From NCBI GenBank assembly GCA_949285535.1, contig CASDZP010000001.1:62001-126000 (forward strand): a stretch of DNA of 64,000 bases, read 5' to 3'. The stretch is from an uncultured Alistipes sp. GTDB lineage: Bacteria; Bacteroidota; Bacteroidia; Bacteroidales; Rikenellaceae. This document shows, piece by piece, positions 7,097 through 15,367 of this stretch (the first letter of the stretch is position 1; the number at the start of each line of letters is the position of its first letter). The notes beneath the pieces are model-generated. The model worked only from the letters and a program-made list of their open reading frames with translations, searched no databases and was not told the DNA's origin. A program made the position numbers and the translations under genes.

Positions 7097-9937
7097 ATGA
7101 AGAAAAATAAAGTCATAAGGATAAGGGGCGCAAGAGTGCATAACCTGAAAAATATATCGCTCGATATACCGACAAACAAGCTGGTCGTAATAACGGGTGT
7201 TTCGGGTAGCGGCAAGTCGTCGCTCGCATTCGACACCCTCTTTGCCGAAGGACAAAGAAGATATGTGGAGAGCCTGTCGTCATACGCGAGGCAGTTTCTC
7301 GGCAGAATAGACAAACCAGATGTCGATTCTATCGAAGGGATAGCTCCCGCGATAGCCGTCGAACAGAAAGTGACGGGGCGTAACCCCCGCTCGACCGTGG
7401 GAACGACAACGGAGATATACGACTATCTGAAATTGCTGTTCGCACGAATAGGACGCATATATTCACCCATAAGCGGGCAGGAGATAAAACATTACGAAAG
7501 TACCGATGTTGTCCGAATCATCGAGGAGAGACCGCATAAAGGAAAGATTGCCGTAGTGGCTCCCGTCACTCTCGACGAGGGTCAGTCGCTGATAGAGAAA
7601 ATTACGTTGCTGGTGGGTGACGGATACGAACGCTATCTGTGCAAAGGTATCATCTGCGACATAGCCGCCGTAATGGGCGACATCGACAACGTCGCACCCG
7701 AAGAATTGGGTGTGGTGATTGACCGTATCGACCTCACAGGCTGGGACGAACAGACGGCGGCACGCCTTAACGACTCGGTCGAGATGGCGATGAACATGTC
7801 GGACGGAAAGGTCATCATCGCAACGCTCGACGCCAAAGAGAAAGTCAAGGGCAAAGAGATTTTCAGCCGTACCATTGAAAATGAGGAGGGTGTCGAATAT
7901 ATCATACCTACCGAACATTTGTTCAGCTTCAACAGCCCGCTCGGAGCGTGTCCCGTGTGCGAGGGTTACGGCAAGACCGTCGGTATAGACGAAAACCTCG
8001 TAGTACCCAACAAAAACCGCTCTGTTTTCGACAACGCCATAGCCTGCTGGAACGGTGACAGCATGAAACGGTGGAAAGAGAAAGTCATAAACACAGCCGA
8101 GGCGAGCGGATTTCCCATACACAGACCATATAACAAACTCACGGAAGTAGAGAGAAACATGCTCTGGAAAGGGTGTCGCTTCTTTAGAGGCATCGACGCC
8201 TTTTTCGCCATGCTCGAAAGAGAGAAATATAAGATTCAGTACCGTGCGCTCATTTCGAGATACACGGGTAAGTGTACCTGTCCTGCTTGTGGTGGCGGAC
8301 GTCTGCGTAAAGAGGCTGAATATGTAAAGATTGACGGCCATACAATCACGGAATTGGTAAGAATGAGTGCCTCTGAGCTGAAAAAGACGCTCGAAAGCCT
8401 CACTCTCACGGAAACGGAGAGAACGATAGCTGCACGACTGCTTGTCGAGATAACATCCCGTTTGGGGTATCTCGAAGAGGTCGGTTTGGGGTATCTCACG
8501 ATAGACCGACTCTCAAACACTCTGTCGGGTGGTGAAAGTCAGCGTATCAATCTCGCCACATCGCTCGGTAGCGCGCTTGTGGGGTCGATGTATATACTCG
8601 ACGAACCGAGCATCGGACTGCATCCGCGCGACACGAGAAAGCTTATAGGGGTATTGAAACGCCTGCGTGACCTCGGTAATACGGTCATTGTCGTGGAGCA
8701 CGACTCGGAGATAATGAACGCCGCCGACTGGATTATAGACATCGGACCGTTGGCGGGTGTCGAGGGTGGCGAAGTGGTATTCGAGGGTGACGCCTCAATG
8801 CTTAAATCGGCATCGGACAAGTCGCTGACAGCCGCCTATCTGACCTCTCGGATGTCGATAGAGATACCGTCGAAACCGCGCAAGTGGAACAAATACATAG
8901 AGCTCAAAGGTGTGAGGGAGAACAACCTCAAAGGCATAGACGTAAAGATACCGTTGGGGGTCATGACCGCCGTAACGGGAGTGTCTGGTAGCGGCAAATC
9001 GTCGTTGATAAAGGGTGTGCTTCATCCCCTGCTCTCTCGTCACTTCAATCAGACGGGAGCGATACCCTCTACATACGACCATTTCGGCGGCGACATAAAA
9101 ATGTTGTCGGGTGTCGAGGCGGTCGATCAGAATCCGATAGGACGCTCTTCACGCTCCAACCCCGTGACATACATAAAAGCGTATGACGAGATAAGAAAAC
9201 TCTTCTCTCAACAGCCCGCAGCAAAAATAGCGGGGCTTACCCCCTCTTCGTTCTCGTTCAACATTGCGGGCGGACGCTGTGAGGAGTGTCAGGGAGAAGG
9301 TGTGATAAAGGTCGAGATGCAGTTCATGGCGGACATCGAAATGGTCTGCGAGGAGTGTGGCGGCAGACGCTTCAAAGACGAGGTGCTGGCGGTGAAATAT
9401 CGTGACAAGTCGATAGACATGATTCTGGACATGAGCGTTCTTGAGGCGATAGAGTTTTTCGACAGCGACAAGAAAGAACCACTCTGCCGTAAGATTGTGG
9501 AGAAACTGCGTACTCTCGAAGCGGTGGGTCTCGGTTATGTGAGACTCGGTCAGTCGTCGTCAACGCTTTCTGGGGGCGAGAGTCAGAGGGTCAAACTTGC
9601 GTCGTTCCTGCTTAAAGAGAACAGTAGCGGCTCAATAATGTTTATCTTCGACGAGCCTACGACGGGTCTCCACGCACACGACATCAGCCGTCTGCTCAAA
9701 GCGTTCAATGCGTTGATAGACAAAGGACATACGGTTGTGGTTGTGGAACACAACATGGATGTGATATGCTCTGCCGACCATGTAATCGACCTCGGACCAG
9801 AGGGTGGCGACGGAGGCGGAGAGGTTGTCGCCTGCGGAACTCCGAGTGAAGTTGCGGCGTCGGGTAAGGGCTATACCTCGAAGTTCATAGCCGAAAGGCT
9901 CGGTGTATCCGCGCCCAAGGCGAGACGGTCGAGATAG
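7097..9937 (+). CDS. uvrA: excinuclease ABC subunit A
   Basis: This is the damage-recognition ATPase of nucleotide excision repair, which loads UvrB at bulky lesions. The 946-residue protein has the full tandem-ABC layout. Walker A motifs (GVSGSGKS) lie near residues 34 and 630, and signatures LSGGESQR near 475 and 828. Zinc-finger CxxC pairs include [17 protein letters not shown] and the pair CEECQGEG / CEECGGRR. The start [19 protein letters not shown] is the canonical one. The last 67 bases overlap the 3' end of hydE on the other strand. No uvrB or uvrC is nearby. Confidence 0.97.
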   Translation: MKKNKVIRIRGARVHNLKNISLDIPTNKLVVITGVSGSGKSSLAFDTLFAEGQRRYVESLSSYARQFLGRIDKPDVDSIEGIAPAIAVEQKVTGRNPRSTVGTTTEIYDYLKLLFARIGRIYSPISGQEIKHYESTDVVRIIEERPHKGKIAVVAPVTLDEGQSLIEKITLLVGDGYERYLCKGIICDIAAVMGDIDNVAPEELGVVIDRIDLTGWDEQTAARLNDSVEMAMNMSDGKVIIATLDAKEKVKGKEIFSRTIENEEGVEYIIPTEHLFSFNSPLGACPVCEGYGKTVGIDENLVVPNKNRSVFDNAIACWNGDSMKRWKEKVINTAEASGFPIHRPYNKLTEVERNMLWKGCRFFRGIDAFFAMLEREKYKIQYRALISRYTGKCTCPACGGGRLRKEAEYVKIDGHTITELVRMSASELKKTLESLTLTETERTIAARLLVEITSRLGYLEEVGLGYLTIDRLSNTLSGGESQRINLATSLGSALVGSMYILDEPSIGLHPRDTRKLIGVLKRLRDLGNTVIVVEHDSEIMNAADWIIDIGPLAGVEGGEVVFEGDASMLKSASDKSLTAAYLTSRMSIEIPSKPRKWNKYIELKGVRENNLKGIDVKIPLGVMTAVTGVSGSGKSSLIKGVLHPLLSRHFNQTGAIPSTYDHFGGDIKMLSGVEAVDQNPIGRSSRSNPVTYIKAYDEIRKLFSQQPAAKIAGLTPSSFSFNIAGGRCEECQGEGVIKVEMQFMADIEMVCEECGGRRFKDEVLAVKYRDKSIDMILDMSVLEAIEFFDSDKKEPLCRKIVEKLRTLEAVGLGYVRLGQSSSTLSGGESQRVKLASFLLKENSSGSIMFIFDEPTTGLHAHDISRLLKAFNALIDKGHTVVVVEHNMDVICSADHVIDLGPEGGDGGGEVVACGTPSEVAASGKGYTSKFIAERLGVSAPKARRSR

Positions 9938-10986
9938 TGGCGTGATGTGCCTTTCTCTCCGAAAACGGGAGTAAGTCCCGCGCGCGTTACGCCCTCTGTG
10001 AGGGAGGCGGTAAGGGAGTTTTCTCCCAACGGCTTGTTTTCATACAGTTTATATTCGGCTTTTACGCTCATGGGGGTTATGTTGGGCATCATGACGTTGG
10101 CGCCCATACGCAAGGCTGTGGTGCGCGCATCGGGGTCTATCGCCTGAAGAGCGGTTGTGGCGGCTATGTTTATCGTGGGCATAAGCAGTCTCAACAGGGT
10201 TATCATGCGCAGAGAGAGACGCAGACGCTCGTTGGCGGGTAGCAGTTCGCCAGCACGGGCATACAGAGGGGTCTCTTTATGTTCGAGATAGGGACCCATT
10301 CCGCACATGTCTATATCCATATCACGCATAAATCGCAAATCGGCTACAAGGTCGTCGATTGTCTGTCCGGGGAGACCTATCATTACCCCCGTACCCACTT
10401 GAAAATCGGCTTTACGCAGGTCGGAAAGCGCCTCTACACGTCTTGCGTGTGAATGTAACTCATTGTCGGGGTGTATCGAACGATAGAGGCTCTCGCGAGA
10501 ACTTTCGATACGGAGCAGATAACGGTGCGCGCCCGCGGAACGCCATCTGCGATAGCTTTCGAGGCTCTGTTCACCGAAAGAGAGTGTCACTGCGGGAGCC
10601 TTGTCGCCGCACTCCGAGGCTATACGCCTCAACAATCTCTCAACACGCCCCACAAACGCCTCTCCACGCTGTTCTCCGCCTTGAAGAACGATACTTCCGT
10701 ATCCCACGCCGACAGCGTTAACCACGGTTTCGACAATTTCGTCATCTGAAAGGCTGTAACGTGCCACTGCTCTGTTTGAAAGTCTTATTCCGCAATAGAG
10801 GCAATCTTTCACGCATCCGTTATGCGTTTCAATCAGACCGCGCATATAGCACATACCGCCAAGACTCGACATTACTATCTCTCTTGCGGCATCGGCATAC
10901 GGAGCGAATGTCTCGTCATCGGAGAGGAGCAATTCCCGCAGTTGTTCATCGGTCAAGTCTGTATATTTAAAGCTGTTATCTGTCAC
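9871..10986 (-). CDS. hydE: [FeFe]-hydrogenase H-cluster radical SAM maturase HydE
   Basis: HydE is a radical-SAM enzyme that acts in assembling the dithiomethylamine-bridged diiron subcluster of [FeFe]-hydrogenase. The 371-residue protein belongs to the BioB/ThiH-like branch. The Fe-S motif CVKDCLYC is at residues 58-65, followed by GGEQRGE, and IESSRESLYRSIHP and GLPGQTIDDL are family features. It suggests a fermentative organism that handles H2. hydF, hydG and the hydrogenase itself are not in this window. The 3' end overlaps the uvrA 3' end by 67 bases. A related PylB-like function is less likely given the C-terminal NITPMSVKAEYKLYENKP. Confidence 0.85.
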   Translation of the reverse strand: MTDNSFKYTDLTDEQLRELLLSDDETFAPYADAAREIVMSSLGGMCYMRGLIETHNGCVKDCLYCGIRLSNRAVARYSLSDDEIVETVVNAVGVGYGSIVLQGGEQRGEAFVGRVERLLRRIASECGDKAPAVTLSFGEQSLESYRRWRSAGAHRYLLRIESSRESLYRSIHPDNELHSHARRVEALSDLRKADFQVGTGVMIGLPGQTIDDLVADLRFMRDMDIDMCGMGPYLEHKETPLYARAGELLPANERLRLSLRMITLLRLLMPTINIAATTALQAIDPDARTTALRMGANVMMPNITPMSVKAEYKLYENKPLGENSLTASLTEGVTRAGLTPVFGEKGTSRHYLDRLALGADTPSLSAMNFEV

Positions 10987-11155
10987 TTTTACCCCAGTTC
11001 AATATGATTATTCAATATAATTTAAATATTTAAATAATGTCTCAACAACGTTTCAAGAACACTTCAATAATATTTCAGTAATAGTTATTTCTCGTTAAAA
11101 TCATATTACACACTAATAAGATTATACAAAGTTAAGACAAAAGCGGATAAAAGCG

Positions 11156-11163
11156 TATCTTTG
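11156..11163 (+). promoter_or_regulatory. candidate -7 box for tatD-tcdA
   Basis: TATCTTTG, 56 bases before the tatD start, in an AT-rich divergent region between hydE and tatD (10987-11219). That region holds no gene and no strong hairpin. No good -33 element is visible. Confidence 0.5.
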
Positions 11164-11219
11164 CCGAGACAAAAAGAGTCAGACGGAAATAGCCGAACGA
11201 GTCTAACAAACGTAACCGC

Positions 11220-11954
11220 ATGAACGATTACCCTCTGATTGACATACACACTCATCGTAAAGAGAGCAAGACAGGCGTTGTCTCTCTCTTCTCAATGCGT
11301 CTTGGCATCGAGAATATCGAATATGGAGTATGTGAAGCATGTGGAGATAATGAATGGGTATATAACCATGAAATAAGTCATGACGGAGTACGAAAACCGT
11401 TCTGTGCGGGTATTCATCCGTGGGATTGTACCGCCGTACCCATAGAGGTGGTATCAAGACTAGAAACCATGGACATAGCGGCTGTTGGTGAGATAGGACT
11501 CGACACGCTTCGGGGTGGCGACATCTCCCGTCAGACACAATTTTTCGACGCACAGCTGAAAATAGCCTTGCGACGCCGACTCCCCGTAATAATACACACG
11601 GTCAGAGCCTCGCAACAGACCGTGACTGCTATACGTAAAAGCGACATGGACGGCGCAAAAGTCATAATACACGGATTTTCGGGCGGTGAAAAGAATTATT
11701 TGCTTTTCCGTAACGAGGGTTACACCGTCTCGTTCGGATTGCGCTCGCTACTCTCCCCCGCCTGCCGTGAGGTGATAAAGTGGGCGGATGACGGGGCGTT
11801 TCTCTTGGAAACTGACGCCGACGACGACAAATGCGGCGACAACCACGACACCATAGAGAGCGTATATGAGCAGGTGGCGGAATTGAGAGGATGCGACACG
11901 GAACGGTTACGGCGTGTCGTTTATGAGACTTACGAACGAATATTTGAAAAATGA
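11220..11954 (+). CDS. TatD family metal-dependent hydrolase
   Basis: A 244-residue protein of the TatD (YcfH/YjjV) family, amidohydrolase-fold enzymes with reported DNase or deoxyribonuclease activity. Metal ligands are visible at His10 and His12 (IDIHTH), Glu91 or so in AVGEIGLD, then IIHTVRA, IIHGFSG and LLETDADD. GEIGLD and the final ETD are family signatures. A region around residues 20-55 is shorter and less conserved than in E. coli TatD. The stop overlaps the tcdA start by four bases, so the genes are translationally coupled. The physiological substrate is unknown. Confidence 0.85.
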   Translation: MNDYPLIDIHTHRKESKTGVVSLFSMRLGIENIEYGVCEACGDNEWVYNHEISHDGVRKPFCAGIHPWDCTAVPIEVVSRLETMDIAAVGEIGLDTLRGGDISRQTQFFDAQLKIALRRRLPVIIHTVRASQQTVTAIRKSDMDGAKVIIHGFSGGEKNYLLFRNEGYTVSFGLRSLLSPACREVIKWADDGAFLLETDADDDKCGDNHDTIESVYEQVAELRGCDTERLRRVVYETYERIFEK

Positions 11955-12730
11955 GCTGGAAAGAGAGAACACTTATGCTTGTCAAGGAGGATGGAATGAA
12001 CGCCCTTGAGAGTGCCAACGTATTGGTTGTGGGACTTGGAGGCGTCGGAGCCTATGCCGCCGAAATGGTGGCTCGTGCGGGCGTCGGAGCCATGACCATT
12101 GTGGACGCCGACACCGTAAGCCTGACCAACATAAACCGTCAGTTGGTGGCGTTGCACTCGACCGTTGACAAAAGGAAAAACGATGTTCTGTCGGAGAGGC
12201 TTAAGGACATAAACCCCGAATTGCGACTGACAAGCATATGTAAGTTTTTGTCGGGAGAGGATATAGAGAAGTTGTTGGACGAGGGTGGTTTCGACTATGT
12301 GATAGACGCAATCGACACGCTTACCCCGAAGATAGAGCTTATAACGGCGTCACTCAAAAGGGGTATTCCGTTGGTCAGCTCGATGGGTGCTGGCTCAAAG
12401 CTCGACCCGACACGCATAGAGGTGAGCGACATATCGAAGTCGCACCACTGCCCGTTGGCGCACATGTTGCGAAAGAGACTGCATAAGTTGGGGATACGGA
12501 GCGGCTTTAAGGTTGTCTTCTCTGCGGAGCCGCCAATACCCGGTACGATGTTTCTCTGTAACGAACAGAACAAGAAATCGAATGTCGGAACAATATCATA
12601 TATGCCGCCCGCTTTCGGATGCGCCTGCGCCTCTGTATGTATAAGGGATATTCTCGAAAAAGCCGCCGTATCGTCGGAGATAGAGATAGAGACAGAGACG
12701 CCTGCCGACAATTCCGACAGCAAAAAATAA
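11951..12730 (+). CDS. tcdA: tRNA threonylcarbamoyladenosine dehydratase
   Basis: TcdA (formerly CsdL/YgdL) is an E1-like enzyme that uses ATP to convert t6A37 into its cyclic form ct6A. This 259-residue protein has the nucleotide-binding VVGLGGVGAYAAE near residues 25-37 and DADTVSLTNINRQ next, where the Arg-Gln pair is conserved. The DAIDTLTPK and SSMGAGSKLDPTRI regions and the potassium-site region at PPAFGCACAS are also present. The acidic, low-complexity tail (EIEIETETPADNSDSKK) is probably unstructured. It overlaps tatD by four bases. It is the third t6A-pathway gene in the first 13 kb. Confidence 0.93.
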   Translation: MSWKERTLMLVKEDGMNALESANVLVVGLGGVGAYAAEMVARAGVGAMTIVDADTVSLTNINRQLVALHSTVDKRKNDVLSERLKDINPELRLTSICKFLSGEDIEKLLDEGGFDYVIDAIDTLTPKIELITASLKRGIPLVSSMGAGSKLDPTRIEVSDISKSHHCPLAHMLRKRLHKLGIRSGFKVVFSAEPPIPGTMFLCNEQNKKSNVGTISYMPPAFGCACASVCIRDILEKAAVSSEIEIETETPADNSDSKK

Positions 12731-12796
12731 ACCGATTGACAACTGAATGGCAGATTGACAATCGGCAAAAGGATTATTACACACAAAGGTGTACCG

Positions 12797-13636
12797 TTAT
12801 CGGCTTTGAAGCGCTTCCCGCATGGTTTTCAGAAGTATTGTCTTCTTTTCGGGCATGATGTTTTCGCTTTCGGCTGAATCGACAAGCAGATTATAAAAAT
12901 ATTCGTTACCGCTCTCATCAACGATATATTTGAAACGGCCGTCGGTCACCGCCTTAAAACCCTCTCCGTCGAAGAAAACATATTGACGCCACGCTTTAGC
13001 CCTGCGTCTTATCAGCGGGAGAAGCGACTCGCTGCGCTGTGACATCATATCCACACTTTTATTCTCACTCTCCGGCTTATTGCCTCTCTCGACTAGATGA
13101 ACGAGTGTCGCGTTGAGGTCATAAAGCATAACGGGCTCGTCTATCGTACTTCCCGCGGGGAGTGTCGATTTTCTGAATTTCGGCAGTTTTATCATAAGCG
13201 GCGCATGCCACGAGTATTCATAAGGCGACAACGGCTCATTGCCAACGGTAGTAAGGATAATCATGGCGTTGTCATAGACACCCGCCTCTTTCACACGCCT
13301 CAAAAACTCATCGAAATCATCCGTTCTTACCGTCCACAATACTGATTGTTCCGAAAATGACTTTTCGAGTTCCGAAAGTGAATTGACACGCTTTGTACGG
13401 TACCCCTCAGGAGCGTCAGGAACGAAATCGACGTCAGATGTACGATAACAATAGATAAAGTCGTATGATTCGGCACTGAAATCGGCAAAAGAGGTGCTGT
13501 GTGACAGTTCGGCGTATGAGGCGGAATCGGTCTCCACAAAGAATATGACGGGTTGGAATCTTTTTGCGTACAAAGAAAACGGTAATCCAAGTATCAGTAT
13601 AAGAAGATATGCCGTTTTTATCAATATTCTGTTCAT
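12797..13636 (-). CDS. sulfatase/phosphoethanolamine-transferase-like protein lacking the catalytic N-terminus
   Basis: About 279 residues with a signal peptide or N-terminal anchor (MNRILIKTAYLLILILGLPF). Residues 105-195 (MIILTTVGNEPLSPYEYSWHAP, the turn DEPVMLYDLNATLVHLV) and the end (GFKAVTDGRFKYIVDESGNEYFYNL) match the C-terminal half of the alkaline-phosphatase/sulfatase superfamily. The N-terminal half with the nucleophile Ser/Thr/Cys and the metal ligands is missing. No family signature such as CxPSR is present, and the usual TSDHG is replaced by TTVGN. ATG 13660 would add eight residues; 13636 gives a better signal peptide. It is probably non-catalytic or decayed, acting outside the cytoplasm if at all. 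Confidence 0.6.
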   Translation of the reverse strand: MNRILIKTAYLLILILGLPFSLYAKRFQPVIFFVETDSASYAELSHSTSFADFSAESYDFIYCYRTSDVDFVPDAPEGYRTKRVNSLSELEKSFSEQSVLWTVRTDDFDEFLRRVKEAGVYDNAMIILTTVGNEPLSPYEYSWHAPLMIKLPKFRKSTLPAGSTIDEPVMLYDLNATLVHLVERGNKPESENKSVDMMSQRSESLLPLIRRRAKAWRQYVFFDGEGFKAVTDGRFKYIVDESGNEYFYNLLVDSAESENIMPEKKTILLKTMREALQSR

Positions 13637-13707
13637 CCCGAAAATGTGATATATATCCATTAAGTATTAAATTGCGTTAAAGGTAGCCATTTTTGAGTAG
13701 AAAACAA

Positions 13708-13715
13708 TACCTTTG
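13708..13715 (+). promoter_or_regulatory. candidate -7 box for mscL
   Basis: TACCTTTG matches TAnnTTTG and lies 76 bases before the mscL ATG. It implies a leader of about 70 bases, in which no stable fold is obvious. Confidence 0.45.
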
Positions 13716-13791
13716 CGTTATATATACTTTTTGGTATAAAAAACACGGTACATAACACCGTTCGACATAGAGAAACAAAAGAAACGGAATC

Positions 13792-14223
13792 ATGAATAAG
13801 TTTTTAAGCGAGTTCAAGAAATTCGCCATGCGCGGCAACGTCGTCGATTTGGCCGTCGGCGTAATCATCGGCGGTGCGTTCGGCAAGATAGTGTCATCGC
13901 TTGTTGGTGACGTATTGATGCCCTTATTGGGGTTGATTGTGGGTGGCATAAACTTCTCGAAGCTTACACTTACGTTAAAGTCGGCTGTCGTAGAGGGTGA
14001 AAAGGTCATAAAACCCGCTGTAACGATAAATTACGGCAGTTTCATTCAGGCAGTATTCGACTTCACCATAATAGCGTTAGCCGTGTTCCTGCTTGTCAGA
14101 GGCATAAACAAGCTCTCCCGAAAAAAAGAACAGGAGCCCAAGAAGCCGAGCGACGAGGTTATGTTACTGACAGAGATACGAGACCTGTTGAAAGAGAAAA
14201 AAGAGAGTGGAACATCGGAATAG
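13792..14223 (+). CDS. mscL: large-conductance mechanosensitive channel
   Basis: MscL opens under membrane tension on hypo-osmotic shock and releases solutes. The 143-residue protein has the conserved amphipathic N-terminus ([20 protein letters not shown]), TM1 with the GGAFGKIV pore-lining stretch, a periplasmic loop at about 62-80, TM2 ([20 protein letters not shown]), and a charged C-terminal helix ([13 protein letters not shown]). The gene end is the left arm of inverted duplication copy B. The stop codon lies in the 8-base hairpin loop, so the terminator stem overlaps the coding sequence. Confidence 0.96.
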   Translation: MNKFLSEFKKFAMRGNVVDLAVGVIIGGAFGKIVSSLVGDVLMPLLGLIVGGINFSKLTLTLKSAVVEGEKVIKPAVTINYGSFIQAVFDFTIIALAVFLLVRGINKLSRKKEQEPKKPSDEVMLLTEIRDLLKEKKESGTSE

Positions 14224-14295
14224 ATGTTCCACTCTTTTTTCTTTCAACAGGTCTCGTATCTCTGTCAGTAACATAACCTCATCACTCGGTTTTTT
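14140..14295. repeat. inverted duplication of the mscL 3' end, copy B
   Basis: The left arm (14140-14215) is the last 25 sense codons of mscL up to 8 bases before the end of the gene. The loop (14216-14223) is CGGAATAG and includes the TAG stop. The right arm (14224-14295) is the reverse complement with two 2-base deletions in AGAG runs. Four substitutions are present, all at third codon positions and all synonymous (Lys AAG/AAA twice, Ser AGC/AGT, Asp GAC/GAT). The innermost part also works as a T-tailed terminator. Confidence 0.93.
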
Positions 14296-14445
14296 GAGTC
14301 TCCGACGGGTCTCCCGACAGGCTCTCCGAGGGCGCATTCCGCGGGAGTTACTTTGTCACTCGACAAAGTAACCAAAACGAGGGGCAAAGCCCATTCTGAC
14401 CATGTCATACACATTTGGCTCATTATCCAAATCGAAGTCGGCATC
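14296..14445 (-). repeat. dispersed module, copy B
   Basis: It starts with GTCTCCGACGGGTCTCCCGAC-type repeats directly against the inverted arm. The 99-bp core (14347-14445) has the hairpin GTTACTTTGTC-ACTC-GACAAAGTAAC and a shorter GGGC-AAA-GCCC hairpin. The minus strand reads DADFDLDNEPNVYDMVRMG and stays open through APRFGYFVE to a stop. This minus-strand frame is the same as that of the UbiA-type gene, whose stop codon lies 12 codons upstream. Confidence 0.9.
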
Positions 14446-14478
14446 GAAACGCATATTTGCTACGGTAAATATGCTTTT

Positions 14479-15351
14479 TTAAAGTAAACAGAGGGCTGTT
14501 ATGGTGAATACGGCGTATATGATGCTCGCAATGCCGTTGAGCGTACCGAAAGCAAGATTTACTCTCGAAAGGTCGTTCGGTTTTACGATAAGATGCTGGT
14601 AAACCAGCAACACCACGAAGATAACCGTTCCAAGCCAGTATATAAGTGACGGAACGAAAGATGATATATATAATTTACCTATCATTACGACCATTGCGAC
14701 CGCTCCGAGGTGCATGAACGAGCTTAAAGCCAACGCGTTTGATGCGCCCATGGCAACGGGAATCGAATGCAGTCCGTTTTCTCTGTCGAACGTTTCGTCC
14801 TGCAACGCGTATATGATGTCGAAACCGCCGCACCACAACACTACAAGTATAGCCAACAATAGAGACACAGTCGAGGTAGTACCCGTAACCGATATGTACG
14901 CCGCAACGGGAGCGATACCGAGACATATGCCCAAAACGATATGACAGAATGATGTGAACCGTTTGGTGTAGCTGTATCCGAGCAGGAACAGCAACGCCAC
15001 GGGCGAGAGAGCGAACGTAAGTGTGTTTATGGTAGCGGCGGCAGCCACAAACAACACCGCACATGCTATCGTAAGCATAAGCGCGCTACGTGGCGACACT
15101 TTACCTGCAGGTATTTCACGTGATGCCGTGCGGGGATTACGTGCGTCATACTCACGGTCTATGTAACGGTTGAACGCCATGGCTGTGGTACGCGCGAGGA
15201 ACATGCACACAAGCACTTTTAATACTAACGCTACCGAGAAAGCCTCAGGCTTGTCAGCCACGGCGAACGAGAAGCCGACAAAAGCGAACGGCAGGGCGAA
15301 AACGGTGTGGCTTATCTTGACAAGGGAGGCGAAATTTTTTATTGTTCCCAT
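14479..15351 (-). CDS. UbiA family prenyltransferase, probably MqnP-type
   Basis: A 290-residue integral membrane enzyme that attaches a polyprenyl chain to an aromatic acceptor in quinone synthesis. The first Asp-rich motif is NRYIDREYDARNPRT at about residues 61-75, and the second is DIIYALQDETFDREN around 177-191. Seven to nine hydrophobic helices surround them. The NRxxDxxxDxxNPRT form resembles 4-hydroxybenzoate prenyltransferase UbiA and its futalosine-pathway relative MqnP more than MenA. A Bacteroidales cell would use it for menaquinone, but no other mqn gene is visible here. It is convergent with mscL, with module B lying between them. Confidence 0.75.
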   Translation of the reverse strand: MGTIKNFASLVKISHTVFALPFAFVGFSFAVADKPEAFSVALVLKVLVCMFLARTTAMAFNRYIDREYDARNPRTASREIPAGKVSPRSALMLTIACAVLFVAAAATINTLTFALSPVALLFLLGYSYTKRFTSFCHIVLGICLGIAPVAAYISVTGTTSTVSLLLAILVVLWCGGFDIIYALQDETFDRENGLHSIPVAMGASNALALSSFMHLGAVAMVVMIGKLYISSFVPSLIYWLGTVIFVVLLVYQHLIVKPNDLSRVNLAFGTLNGIASIIYAVFTITALCLL

Positions 15352-15367
15352 ATTTTTTTAACGAAAA

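Noticed and set aside
7463-8341. A 292-codon minus-strand ORF inside uvrA
   Set aside because: It is an antisense shadow of a clear uvrA coding region, with no recognisable domain and no promoter.
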